Of a stretch of 64,000 nucleotides of DNA, positions 1 to 11,247 are shown piece by piece. A program made the translations under genes and the position numbers. Origin of the DNA: Dichomitus squalens LYAD-421 SS1 (Eukaryota; Basidiomycota; Agaricomycetes; Polyporales; Polyporaceae); NCBI RefSeq assembly GCF_000275845.1, contig NW_006766886.1, positions 899,129 to 963,128 of the forward strand, in the 5' to 3' direction. How positions within the stretch are numbered: the first letter of the stretch is position 1; each line of letters starts with the position of its first letter. Below the pieces are notes generated by a model. The model was given only the letters and a program-made list of their open reading frames with translations. It was not told the origin of the DNA and did not search any database.

Positions 1-47
1 CGAATCGGGTGCTTGCTCGATATCGCAACGAGGCGACGGACTGCAAA

Positions 48-1167
48 ATGGCCGGAAGCAAGTTTGCCTATGTTAGAAACTTTGAGCTTCCAGACCCGCT
101 GCTTCCGGGCACTTTCATGATTCTTCGCATCGACGGTCATGCATTCCATCGGTCAGTTGAGTGCATGTTCAGTGCGGCCTCCTGTTCTGACCATGCCGCC
201 GCAGGTTGTCTGAGGAGCACAATTTTGCGAAGCCTAACGATGAAAGGGCCTTGCAACTAATGGATCATGCTGCCCGTGATGTAATGACCGAGTTCAAGGA
301 TATTGTGCTCGCATTCGGAGAATCGGATGAGTACAGGTGATACTGTCTGATTGTCTTCATACTAGGCTGCAGTCAGTGACGGCTTCATTACTAGTTTCCT
401 ATTCCGCAAGAGCTCTACGCTATACAACCGACGTGAAGCAAAGATTCTCACAACGGTCACCTCTCTCTTCACGTCATCATACGTGTTCAATTGGTCAAAG
501 TATCTTTCCGATACACCGTTGAAGTATTGTCCGTCATTCGATGGTCGAATAGTGCTCTACCCTTCCACAACCGTAGTCCGCGATTACTTCTCCTGGAGAC
601 AGGCCGACAGTATGTGGCACCCACTCGGACCGTCATGAAGAACAATCGATCGCTCACTGATATCAGCCCACATCAACAATCTATACAATACGCTTTTCTG
701 GGCTCTCGTCCTGAAGGGAGGTCAGACAACGACACAAGCGCACGCCGTTCTCAGGGTATGTCCGAAATTTCGATAGGAGCTGAATGCAGACTTACGCGAT
801 GCTCCTAGGGCACTGTGTCTTCTCAGAAGCATGAGATGCTCTTCTCCCGCTTCGGCATCAATTACAATGAGCTCGCCGCTAGGTTCAGGAAAGGCAGCGT
901 GTTGGTGCGGGAGGAGGTCCGTACGATCGTCTCAGTCCAGAAAGCTTGGCTGATGCTTGTCAGGTGTCGACGGAGACCGAGGGCGTGGACGGTTTGGAAG
1001 CGACCCCTTTACCCGTCTCGGAAGAGGTTTCCGAGGTCGTGTCTTCAGGCGCGCCACGGAAAGCGTCGAAGAAAAAGGTCCGAGTCCGCACTACCATCGA
1101 GCTCTGCCACTGTGATATAATCGGCGACGAGTTTTGGAACGCTCGACCGAATATACTTGCCGATTAG
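48..1167 (+). CDS. THG1: tRNA-His guanylyltransferase (Thg1), apparent frameshift in last exon
   Basis: Thg1 adds the extra 5' G to tRNA-His in a 3'-to-5' polymerase reaction. Five exons read as 48-151, 205-336, 395-609, 667-755 and 809-1167, all with GT-AG introns of 53-58 bp. The protein starts [13 protein letters not shown] and carries the metal-binding [10 protein letters not shown] segment, the second catalytic GESDEYS motif, then [20 protein letters not shown] and a closing [11 protein letters not shown], in the family order. The exons total 899 nt, which is not divisible by three. The frame of GSVLVREEV does not meet that of [10 protein letters not shown] near 915-945, and no plausible intron repairs it. 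This is either a sequencing or assembly indel or a recent mutation in an otherwise intact gene. Identity is secure; whether the copy is functional is open. Confidence 0.9.
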
Positions 1168-2949
1168 CACCCTCCCCATCGTCTTGCTATGCCAACGGTG
1201 TCTGCCATGGTCTGTCTTGCTGCACACTCAGTCTACCAACCACGCAATTTTCTCATTCACGGACCGCCTCCTGGGATGCAATCACGTGCCGAGAATTCCC
1301 AGGAGCATGTGGATCATCCTGAGTCATGCCTCGGCGACAGGTATGTCCTGATGCTTGCCCCACCGGAATGCACTCACGGGTTCTCGACGATCGACCGAGT
1401 TGTGCCATCTCTTGCCATCCTACTCGCCTGTTACTAGCCTCGGCACTGAAGAGTCCCGGTCGTCGGATGAAGATGCCCCAGGACGGGGGAACCAGCCAGG
1501 CCGCCCGTCGATGTGGTGCGATCCACTGATTCGCCGGCTTACAGATCCTCGCCCCTCTCGTACTATACACCTGCGGATCTTTCAGTTGCTTCGCGTCCTT
1601 GCAAGGTAGGTACCTCATCCCTGGACACTCCTCGAAGCACCCCAATGCATGGGCACGAGCTACGAGTCACCTCCACCCCGTCCTCGCCTTCAGATCAGAT
1701 CATGCCACGCTCGTGTGAGCATCACGCCGGTCCCAATCAACGGTAATCTCTCGATGTAGGGCAGCACACACAGCTGTGAGGTCGACTCGAATGTCGACCA
1801 GAGGGCTGGGTCTGGGGCTAGAGTCACCGGCGTGAGCGTCTTGTGAGTCTCCATGTCCTCCGGACCCCTGTTTGCTGTGATCGTCTCAACCGTCAGGGTG
1901 TTCCCCCTTGAGTGCCCCCTAATGCTTGAATGCGGTCGCTTTCATAGCTTGAAGAGGACTCATTTTTGTAAGACAGCAAGAAGCGTGAAGCTGCTTCGCT
2001 GCTATGACCAGATAGAAACACAAACCACCACTTACGACTCGCAGCAGGATCCTGAAACATCGCGATGCAGACCGATTGTCGCCCGCATATTCCACTGGCC
2101 TTCACAGGCTCAGCTTGCAGCATAGTGCATGTGAAGAACCTCGCGATACCGACATCAGGTTGACTGCCACTCCCTGAGCCGTCTCTGGCAGGTCGTCTGT
2201 CTGCTGGTTCCTTTCTAATTGTCTCATTTAGAGCATTGGTCTATAGGACTCGTGATTTAATCGTTGTGGTAGAACATTGCTTATCGATCATATCGTGGTC
2301 ATTGGTCAAATATATCAGGCATATAACGTCTCAGGTAATCTCAAGTCCTAAGTGTTACGCCCTGGTTACGGTACTGTCTTGGTGACTTGTAAAAGCACGC
2401 TGGTCAAATTCATGTGACATATTGAAAGATCCTCGTCACATTTGGCCAGATGTCTTGATGACTGCACGGCAATACAGGGCAAGTGACAAATAAGCCGTCG
2501 GTCGGCGTCCCCAGTGTCTGACGTAGCGTGTTCGGCGTCTAAGTTGCCTTTGTCGGCCCTCGTCCTCAACTTCAATGTCCCGGACTCCGAACGCGTGGCA
2601 ACGCCCACCGCATCGAACGATGGCTCTCGCGACTATCAGGTCTCACCAAGCACTCCTTCATAGGCCACCGAAGCCATTTCTCTGCCCTGAATGGCCTTGT
2701 AACGCTTCCTGGTATCATAGCGGACGTACGACGAGCCTCCGACTTGGAGGGGAACGCATTATATCATCGGCACCTAGGTTCCCCGCGACTCGCAGAACCC
2801 TTCTCTCCTCTCCTGTATCCACACGTATCATTCTTTTAGGACGGCTCATGAGTAACCTCAGCCGAGGTGAGACTCTTACACCCAATTACTACGTCTAACG
2901 CTGTGCTGGTGTCCGGTACACATCACCAGCGAGATGCAACCACTTAATT
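1168..2949. other. intergenic, with possible decayed Ser/Pro-rich coding remnants
   Basis: No assignable gene was found. Between about 1355 and 1746 on the plus strand two overlapping frames give Ser/Pro/Arg-rich peptide (for example GTEESRSSDEDAPGRG, then SPAYRSSPLSYYTP). This resembles disordered coding sequence broken by a frameshift. No start, splice chain or domain could be fixed. The stretch 2566-2900 may hold a 5' exon or leader of the next gene, but no convincing junction was seen. Confidence 0.3.
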
Positions 2950-3570
2950 ATGACGTCTCCTGGAAATTTTCGACTCAAACCATCCTGCTTGCCAGATGCG
3001 CCTCTTCCAGGGCTCCCCCCAGCGCCACCCTACCCATGCCCCTTCCTTACAGACGAAGAGATTACGACGTATCTCTTGCCGTTGTACTCTCGAGGTTGGA
3101 CCGTTCGGCCCTCCAAAACCAGTGGCGGAAACAAGCCAGCTCCTGAACTTGTGAAGGCATTCAGCTTTGAGAGTCGTTCAAATCTCGACGGGTTCATGCT
3201 CAAGGTGTCGGAGCTGACACAATCCGAGAACGTAAGTCCTATCGGCATCGCTGCACCCGTCACGTAGGCACACAATGACCGCTCCTTGCAGCACCACCCC
3301 ACAATCGATGACTCTTCAGATGAGGCTACCAGAACCATCAGAGTGCACACCCACTCGGGGCTACGCCCAGCCTCGCATCCAGGAGAGCGGCGCAAGGATC
3401 GGGTCCAACCTGGGATCACTCTTCGCGACATTCGCTACGCATACCTGTTTGAGGATCTTTTTGAAAGATGCGAGGGTGCGCGTTACCGAGAGCTCGAGCG
3501 CTCCGATATCCGTGCTCAGCCTACATCGCCAGAGGCTATCGAGGCACGACGGCATCACGTCGGCGAGTAG
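2950..3570 (+). CDS. pterin-4a-carbinolamine dehydratase (PCD/DCoH family)
   Basis: PCD dehydrates 4a-hydroxy-tetrahydropterin during cofactor recycling. Two exons, 2950-3231 and 3292-3570, are joined by a 60-bp intron (GTAAGT...TTGCAG), giving about 186 residues. Exon 1 carries the TDEEITTYLLPLYSRGW opening and the AFSFESRSNLDGFMLKV helix region. Exon 2 begins exactly with the active-site His-His-Pro (ENHHP across the junction), followed by TIRVHTHSG and GITLRD, the spaced His and Asp of the PCD signature. The C-terminus is longer than in compact 100-residue PCDs. The start used is the first ATG in frame; an extra upstream exon, for instance a targeting peptide, cannot be excluded. The gene converges on the alpha/beta hydrolase, 228 bp away. 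Confidence 0.85.
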
Positions 3571-3798
3571 TATGGTACCCTCATGTACTCACACGATGAA
3601 CTTCCCTCGTTTAACGTCATACGATGATCCAACGTGATACGCTGGCACCTGATATCTCAACTCATCGAGTCCGTCGTCGCTATGAATTATGACGAGCCTC
3701 GTCCGGAAAAGGCTTGAAGCTTTTGACAAGGTATTGTACAGCGGAACAACACAAGACATCAATTTGAAGGTATTTAGATTCTCAAGGCCAGGGCGTCA

Positions 3799-5143
3799 TT
3801 AAGATGAACGCACGGGCGGGACGTGGTCAAGCAAGAATTTCTTCATGGCCTCCAACGTCTTATCGTGGGCCGACGTTGTGCCGGGGTACAGATCGAAATG
3901 ACCTGTGTGGAACGGTGAGGGCCTCTCAGTACTTGACACCGATCCGACCGGGAGGATAAGGCTCACCACAGGGCAAAGTCACAAGCTCGACCTTGTTGGA
4001 CGCGTCTTTGACCTTCTTTGCCTCAGTTATTGGGCAGAGGCTGTCATGCTCTGCTGCGATGATGATGGTAGGAAATGCTACTCGAGAGGCTGAGGCCGAG
4101 GGCGTGTAAAGGGGAAAGTCGAGCATAGCTGATGCGTTGACCTGTCATGAGGGATCAGCGAAGAAGTAGCGTTTCAGGGCCCGGGTCTTCTCACTTCATT
4201 CGGGTAGATGCTGGACCGAAGTGTAAACATCAGCACATGAGCTCCCAGGCAGGCATGTACCAGGCACTCACGCATCCCCTTTCACGATGCCAAACATGCC
4301 TTCGTAATTATCTGCCCATGTCATGAGGCCCACCTCACCGGGACGGGCGACGGCGGGCATGTATCTAGGGCTGAGCCCGATAGCCTGCTTGAGTAGGTCG
4401 GAGATAGCCGCGAACATCGTCTTGATGGATGCCGTACTGATGTGCGGGAAGGGCGTATTGCCCAAGTAGGGGCACTGTGATACAACAGCAGAGACATTGA
4501 GGTTTTCCTGAGAAAATGCCGTCAGTTATTTATGCACGACGTCGAATAGGTCGTCTGAGACTCTACCTCGCTAGCAAGGTTGACGACATGACCGCCTATA
4601 GTGTAAACAAGGTGAGTTGCTGCTGACGTCCTCTGTGGCATCTCGCTGAACGAACCTGAGAAGCTTGTGCCCCAAAGGATTACCCGCTGGGGATCAAATT
4701 CAGGCTGTTGCCTCACATACTTGACAACGGTCCTGTAGTCGTCAAGCTGTTCGGAGACGTAGACAACATGTCTTGGGGTACCGTCTAGGTTATCTAGTGA
4801 GTTTTCGTCTACCCCGGCTGAGTCATGAATACGAGCTTACCGGACGTTCCCCACCGTCGGTAGTCAAATACGACAATGCCGTAGCCCATACCGACGAATT
4901 CTTCTGCGTACTTACCAAGTCCCATCGACTTGTTGGCGGAGATGCCATGCGCCCTATCACACATGTCATTACATGGCAAGCATGACGTCGCTGATAGGCG
5001 TTGGTAGACCCCTACATGACAATGACGGGCAGTCCCTTCGGTTCGGCTCCTGCAGTCTTCGGAAGATACTTCCAAGCGTCGAGATTCCAACCATCGGTTT
5101 TCGATGGAATCTTGATGTTCAAGGTCTTCTCGAAGCTGGCCAT
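3799..5143 (-). CDS. alpha/beta hydrolase (serine hydrolase)
   Basis: Eight exons splice cleanly on the minus strand: 5143-5016, 4953-4841, 4784-4656, 4595-4567, 4507-4272, 4210-4195, 4141-3967 and 3902-3799. Together they are 930 nt, or 309 residues plus stop. The protein starts MASFEKTLNIKIPSKTDGW. It shows an oxyanion-side MAHGIS loop, FDYRRWGTSG, the nucleophile elbow WGTSFSG (Ser in G-T-S-F-S), the acidic residue in AAEHDS and the terminal His in GHFDLYPG. The catalytic triad is therefore complete. The layout matches single-domain hydrolases of the YcjY/dienelactone type; the substrate cannot be inferred. Exon 6 is only 16 nt, so gene finders may miss it. Confidence 0.88.
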
Positions 5144-5920
5144 GATGCAGATGGTGATCTGAGGTTTGAGCTAGATATTGGGCGGATGTGCAGCCCTATG
5201 GCCGCAGTCACCACGCATACTCGGAACGTCAGTTTTATTGACTGGTATTCATACAACCTGCCCGGGGGAACCACCAAGCGCCCGGCGATATCACAAAACG
5301 GCATGCTATGTCGCGAACGTACCTTTTCGGGAATATCCGCTTGTCGTGAGCACCACCGGTTTGGCCTTGCAGCTCACGAGCACGCGGAGTGGATTTCGTG
5401 CTTGAGTATGTGTCGTCGATGTTCGCGTTGCCTGTGACGTGGCGAGCGGACACCAGACAGGCAGGCGGGCGGCATACTAGCGTCCGACTACGGTTCACGG
5501 CTCTCGCCGCGACATCAAACCGCCGGTCGCCGCGGAGCGCGTGAAGGCAAGACTGTTAAAATCACCGCTACTACGACACCTGCAATGGTATTCGATCTAC
5601 GCAGGTTTTAAATGTTTGGACGTTGAGCTTGGCCGGTAAGTCATAGAGGAAGTCACTTGGAGCACTTGCGATATATTGGCAACAAGTGGATACAACATGG
5701 CACCGCGACCTATCCCAATCGAAGGGCAGCTGTCTGTGTCTAACCGACCTGACACGGGGGAGATACATCTATATGAAATACTATACGTTCTGAAGAGGGG
5801 CGTCGGGAAAGGTGGCAGGGCGATATGTGCAAAGCCAGACTCAGAACGTACGCCGCTCCATGAAGGCATTCACCGAACTTCCTCGGGCGCTCGCTCATGC
5901 CGACTAGACGTCAGGAAGGA
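5144..5920. other. intergenic between hydrolase 5' end and DUF6534 gene 3' end
   Basis: No gene could be supported. Open frames here are short and lack splice-consistent continuations. The stretch must contain the hydrolase promoter near 5144 and the terminator region of the membrane-protein gene near 5920. Confidence 0.5.
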
Positions 5921-8168
5921 CTAGGATGTGTCGGATGTGCGACAGAAGCAAAAAGAGAGTGATAAGCGACTCGTATCACGACTTCGGGAGGAGCGAAAAG
6001 GCATGAACGCGTCGCAAGTCGTCGGCGGAATGTCCTTCGCCGAGGCCACGAGCCTTGCCTCCTGGGGCTGGTTGCGCCCCCAGGACGGCGGGGGCGTCAC
6101 CACTGTGACTCTCACTTCCGCTCCGGGAGCTTGGCTGGGTGGCGAAGAACTGCCATCGAACGACGTTACTCGACTAAGGCGGAAAACCAAGATGCACCCG
6201 ACGCACCGAATATTTCCTCAAGCCTGCCAGTCTGCTCGTAGTGTGCTGTGGATGTGTGCGGATGGCCGGGATGGAGTGGATACCAGCAGCGTCTGCCATG
6301 TCGTTGCGCAGACTTTCACGAGCGTTCAGACTGGCGATCATGCAGATCGTATACACTGTCATCTATAGTTAGGGGTTGGTTGGGTTATGGAAAAATAGAG
6401 CACGCACGTCTTGTACCGATGTAGTAGAAGAACACATAGAAATTGGTGCCCTTCTTAGTGGTGATCTGCACCGTCTGAGCGTCAGCACCGATATTCTCGC
6501 GATAGATTGGTACCGTATTACCATGATGAGAGACAGAATAGCGCAGAGGCTACGTACACGTTAGCACGCGCGACGCTATCCCGGAGAATGTTGCGTATAC
6601 CTAGTCAGGAATCCGGTGTTGATGGGATAGAACATCTAGAGTGGCCGTGATCTGAGCGCGGCAACTATGGAACACTTCGCGAGATAACTGCTCACCAGTC
6701 TGTTTATCAAGCGATTGTTCCTAGAAGGCATTGAGACTCGGGTAAGAGCGTGCCGAGCGATAGAACATACCTCGATCCCTTTCTCCTTGACATCAAGAGC
6801 AACACGACGAGGGTGATTGTGATGAATATGTCCGAGGCTGCAGTGACAGAACTCAGGGCGACATCGAATTTCTACGAGGCCTCAGCGACCAATCGTTCAC
6901 TACGCAGGTTGAGGACGTACACTCAACGTTGGTAGTCCAGCTACAGAAACAATTATCAGGCTGTGCACGAGTCGTTCAGCACATATCTATGTATATAGTT
7001 GAGCTATTTCGGCGTACGTCTGAGCCATCAAGGCTGACGAATGTGATGTGTTAGCTGTGCCATTGTTGGATGTACATGGGCTGAACCTCACTTATCCCGA
7101 GGCCTGAGAAGCAGGTTAGCACCCGTCAATGCATGGCAAGCCTGCGGACGACGAACGTACCAAGGTTCGCAGCGGATACAATGCCCTGGGTAGAGTCTCA
7201 GGTCATCATAGCGAAGCAGATGCCAAAGTGAAGGCGCACCAAAACTATGACCAGGATAAGCTGCCTACTGACTGGAATCTCAGCAACGTTAGTGGCGTCT
7301 CGGGTTCGGTGAGTCTGTTCAACGCTCACGTCCCCAAATCCTATGCAGGTAGAATCTGGTAGGGATGAATAGGCGCACCAAACCTGAGACACATAGAGAG
7401 GCTCACACTTGAACAGCGGCAACCAGACAGGCCTGCAGGTATTTCGGATAAGATAAGACCGACGCGGGGATAAGATAAAGCTTACGTTAACGAGGATCTG
7501 AGCCTGTGAATGCGTGTCTGTAGAGTTTAGCTGCAGTATGGCAGTCTAGCGTCGGTTCACTTACATTCCCCGTCCTAAGCCCCGAACGACCCATGAGTGC
7601 AAGCTCCACGGGACACACGCATACACGCACCAAGGTAGCACGAGACCGCTGGCAGTGTTAGAACGCGCAAAGACGATGACCTGGAATACTGGTCGGTTTC
7701 AATTGCAAGGCCGTTGTGAGAGAAGGGTAATTAACGCACTGGTGTAGGCATAAAGGACGAGATGAAACAGATCCAGGCCCCAAACTAGAGGTACCTGCGT
7801 CATGGTGTCCGGCATGAAACTGATAATGGATCATACACGATCCGAAGCAACTTACAACTATCCTTAACAATAGTCTATCATGGCGCCAGTAATTTTGAAT
7901 GTAGTAAACGAACTGAGAAGTCGCAACTGAAGGCAAAGTTGAGTTTTCTGTGAGCTTTTCATGAGTGCCCGCGCACGCACAGCCGAACAATCTGAAAGGT
8001 GTATATCCAATGTCAACGTTGGCGGGTGAATTACGATGAACGACTTACGCTCCGGTGATGCCGAGAGCCGAGAGCACAAGCCCTTGGCTATGAAGATAAC
8101 ACGGTCAACGGTGTTTCTGGAGGCATTAGGGCCGGTGGCGTGACTTACTTGAGATCCACGTCGCTCAT
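5921..8168 (-). CDS. DUF6534-type integral membrane protein, copy 1
   Basis: A highly split minus-strand gene, recognised by joining exons. It starts MSDVDL at 8168-8166 and continues NQGLVLSALGITGALFG. It then shows FVYYIQNYWRHDRLLLRIV, typical of the second membrane region in this basidiomycete family, then VWGLDLFHLVLYAYT. Further on are FDVALSSVTAASDIFITITLVVLLL, NNRLINRLMFYPINTGFLT and TNFYVFFYYIGTR. The segment CMIASLNARESLR is the family's most conserved C-terminal signature. A hydrophilic tail ends at the TAG at 5921. About seven hydrophobic segments are expected. Function is unknown; such proteins are lineage-expanded. The middle exons between 7700 and 6950 are only partly resolved, so the exact protein is uncertain. 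Confidence 0.7.
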
Positions 8169-8589
8169 ACTAAGAGGACCTACTGGCACGACGCAGGGGC
8201 ATGAACATGACAGGGGTCCTTGCGCTGCCGGGGACGTTTTGTACTGCGGTAACGTCCGTCTAGAAAGCGGGTAGGCCCTGGACCCCATTCGTGCGCCACA
8301 GGCGCACAGGGGAACCGACGCACCAGAGCGGTAAGTATCATGTACCGCGTGTACCGATCTTGCGGATGTTACAAATTGAGCCTCTTGGTTCGCTCTCGAT
8401 CTATCGCGTACCTTGCCAACCTATGGCGATTCGCGATGGTGGCGTCGACCTGGTTTCTGGAAGTATTAATTCTCGGGACTCCTTACATATTGCGAAACCG
8501 GCTCGTCCTCTGCCAGGATTCGGTGATGGCGATTTACGGTCAACACTGAGTACTGAGTACCGAGGCGGCTGGTCCATCTGGGCACCCTC
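8169..8589. other. upstream region of DUF6534 copy 1
   Basis: No gene seen. The stretch lies between the minus-strand start at 8168 and the orphan ORF stop, and probably includes the promoter of the membrane-protein gene. Confidence 0.4.
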
Positions 8590-8608
8590 CTACACAGCAG
8601 GGTGCCCA
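8579..8608. repeat. perfect 10-bp inverted repeat (hairpin)
   Basis: Arms TGGGCACCCT (8579-8588) and AGGGTGCCCA (8599-8608) are separated by 10 nt. The stop codon of the orphan ORF lies in the loop. Confidence 0.85.
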
Positions 8609-9399
8609 AATTTGGTACCCCGTGAGAGAACTACCTTGCTCGCGCAGAGAAATGCTGACAGCTCAAGCGCTCTCGGTTGGGATGGTGTTTGCGGCTTTAT
8701 CACATGCAGTTGATGATTCAATCTTAAGCATACTTCAGATGTTTCATCCTCGTCTAAGAGGGCGCGAATTCGACCGGTTTCCCCATCAAAATAATCCCTA
8801 CTCCTCCTTGAGACTACCCTGTGATTCTCGTGTCCGTGTTCTACGACACGACTCCTCAGTCGCTGTTTTTGGGCGCAGATGAGCCCATTTGTGCCCGAAG
8901 ATGAAAATTTAGGGCTCAGTGTCTCAGGTAGCGGGAGGTGGTGATACATTATGCACTCACTAAATAATACATGCATCTCTCGATATAATAATATGTGATT
9001 CCTATGCGACCACGAGTGGAAGGGCGCGTCGTCGGAAATTCTCGTTGAATAGGAGGGATTTTTACCCGAAGTACCAAATCGAGGTGGCGGAAGAGCGCCC
9101 ACTTTGACCAGTCGCCCCCTCTTTCCGATCTCCGCTGATGCTTCCCGAACGACTGGTTCGAGTCTAATCCCAAATGTGCCCCCCGGTCGACGAGGCGATA
9201 TGCTTACCCGAACATTGGTCCCCCAAAATGAAGCCATCATTGTATTAAGTAACCCCGTACATAGCGACCCCTCAGGCACGTCTGAACCAACAAATCGGAG
9301 AGTACGGTTAGCGTCGACGCTATGTATCCACAGCAGAGGAAGCTTGGTCTCGTACCCAGACGTATGGGTGTTACACCCGCACCCCACCACCGCGGTCAT
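8590..9399 (-). CDS. orphan single-exon ORF of 269 codons, unknown
   Basis: An ATG-started uninterrupted frame of 269 codons. I recognise no domain, signal peptide or membrane segment. The composition is mixed and basic, with several Cys and His residues and no low complexity. At this base composition a frame this long is unlikely by chance in 64 kb: my rough estimate, from stop-codon frequency only, is about 0.01-0.02 expected. Its stop codon sits in the loop of a perfect 10-bp hairpin (8579-8608). Against a real gene are the absence of introns among intron-rich neighbours and the repeat-bearing setting. It could be an orphan gene, a mobile-element gene or chance. Confidence 0.3.
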   Translation of the reverse strand: MTAVVGCGCNTHTSGYETKLPLLWIHSVDANRTLRFVGSDVPEGSLCTGLLNTMMASFWGTNVRVSISPRRPGGTFGIRLEPVVREASAEIGKRGRLVKVGALPPPRFGTSGKNPSYSTRISDDAPFHSWSHRNHILLYREMHVLFSECIMYHHLPLPETLSPKFSSSGTNGLICAQKQRLRSRVVEHGHENHRVVSRRSRDYFDGETGRIRALLDEDETSEVCLRLNHQLHVIKPQTPSQPRALELSAFLCASKVVLSRGTKFGHPAV

Positions 9400-9686
9400 C
9401 CAGACGTCTGGGGCAGTTTGATAGAGAGGTCGTACCTCCCCCCTTTTTCAAATTCCCGAGCCCGCGTAGAATTCCTGTGGTGCCAAGCAGATTGCCCTGT
9501 CACAGGCGCAAAACCTAATGCAAAGCTATCCCTTGGGGGCGATTCACTCACGAGTCCTATCCTCAACACATCTACTGCAATTTCTGTCAAAGTGAGGGGT
9601 TCTACTACCAGTTTTACAGCTTGCAAGGCGATCGGGCTGCTCATCACAGCGCTTATCACGGAGCCTGGGCATGTAAGCGCGCAAGT

Positions 9687-10401
9687 TACTAGTGTGACCC
9701 CAGAAGCTACGGATTAAGCGCCTGACACCAGAAGCTACTGACACGCCTCCAGTTCTCGCATTTCCCTGTCAAAAAGTGTGCACAGGTTACACGCAAAAAG
9801 ACGTACTTCCAAACTATCATTGTCTAAAAGAACGAAGGAAATCGGAAGGGATTTGCTCCCGATACAAGTCAATCTCAGTAGGGTTTCAAGGGTTTACTGA
9901 CCTTGGTGAGCTGCCACAAAAAGATCTGCAGCGCCGATCTTTCTGTAACTTCGCAAAGTGTTCTGAACATTCTCAATAAACTTTGTTGTTGAGTCTCCGA
10001 TGGGTTCCGGGTTGCAGTATTCGAAAGATAGGAAGAGGTCTCTTGAGCGTGACATTCAGCCACTGACCGAGATAAAGCTAACTTTCAATCTGAGCGCTTT
10101 GACAATGTTGCCCCGGCCAACTTCGCTATCAAATGACTGATAACAGCGGTGTTTCAATCGGCAGTCTTCGGCATTGTGACCATACATGACAATCTATGGG
10201 CGCCTTTCCGTCGTTTCTGGGGTCAGACGTGTAATTCCACGATGCTCGAAGCAAACTTACACCGATTGCCTTCATATTTTACAGGTATATACTGTCTAAG
10301 ATGCAGACTAAGTGTGCCAAGTTCGAGATTTATGGGGGTAGATGCGAGGGAGATATGCACGAAGTACATTCTGGGCCGTCGCTTCTGGGGTCACACTAGT
10401 A
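9687..10401. mobile_element. putative non-autonomous element with 26-bp terminal inverted repeats
   Basis: The arm at 9687-9712 begins TACTAGTGTGACCCCAGAAG. Its reverse complement is at 10376-10401, with 25 of 26 positions matching and a perfect outer 21 bp. The ends are TA...TA, compatible with a TA-target element. Related subterminal motifs occur inside (CCAGAAGCTAC again at 9728-9737; TTTCTGGGGTCAGACGTGTA near 10214). No transposase frame lies inside the 715 bp, so it would be a MITE-like insertion. Confidence 0.6.
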
Positions 10402-11247
10402 TATAGCTGCTCTACGACTGCCTATGGCTGTTGCCTTCGTAACCAGCTGCTCAACCCACATCATGTCGCAACGTCGTACTTATCTGTCGGATTTGCGAAG
10501 GCGCGATTTAGATCGGATGAAGACCTAGGAAAACGCACGTCCAGCCCGGCGGTATATACGAAATCCGGTCTGCTGCGGCCTGGATGTAAGTGGCGTTTGA
10601 TATTTGGATCATACAAATGCATATAGGCGAGGAGTAAAAGACGGACCGTGAACCTCTCCGTTCGAACAAGTTAGCATTGAGAGTGATCACGGATCGCCAA
10701 GAGCCTTATGTGGCGTGGTTGTCAGCCTGTGGCTCCGCAGCCGGTGGCGGGGGTATCTGTTTGGTTGTACATATCAGAATTCCATTCCTAATCTGGTCCC
10801 TAACATTCCTCCCAGCGATGACCAGCGCCGGACTCAAAAGCATCGTGACCGCCTATAGTGAGAGGTCTTGGGCGCGCGTTATGTACTGCGGCCAATTTTA
10901 CGGGGATGCTGATAGATTGATCGCTGAGCCTTCGCAATTTCTCCCAAGGTTCTAATATGTCGCATGATTGACCACCACCTCTTGGGTATGTAGTCACCGA
11001 GACACGAGCACTTGACTGCTCAGATACTGACTCGATAGGCCCCAACGGAGCCATGATAGACTGCAAGGTAACAGATAGTAGATTGGCTCGAGCGGATGCA
11101 TCTATTAGCAACACGCCGGGGTCATTGATACAACAAGTTGCGTACACTGCTTTCGTTTTCTATCCTCCCGCTTGCATGCAGGTCCCCGGGCAGTCAGCGT
11201 TGAAGCAACGGACGACCATCAGTGGCCTCGATGTGGTTTGTCACGCC
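10402..11247. other. intergenic downstream of methionyl-tRNA synthetase
   Basis: No gene recognised on either strand. The right end should contain the 3' untranslated region of the synthetase. Confidence 0.45.

Noticed and set aside
9401..9412. Palindrome CCAGACGTCTGG
   Set aside because: A single 12-bp palindrome is expected by chance and has no associated structure.
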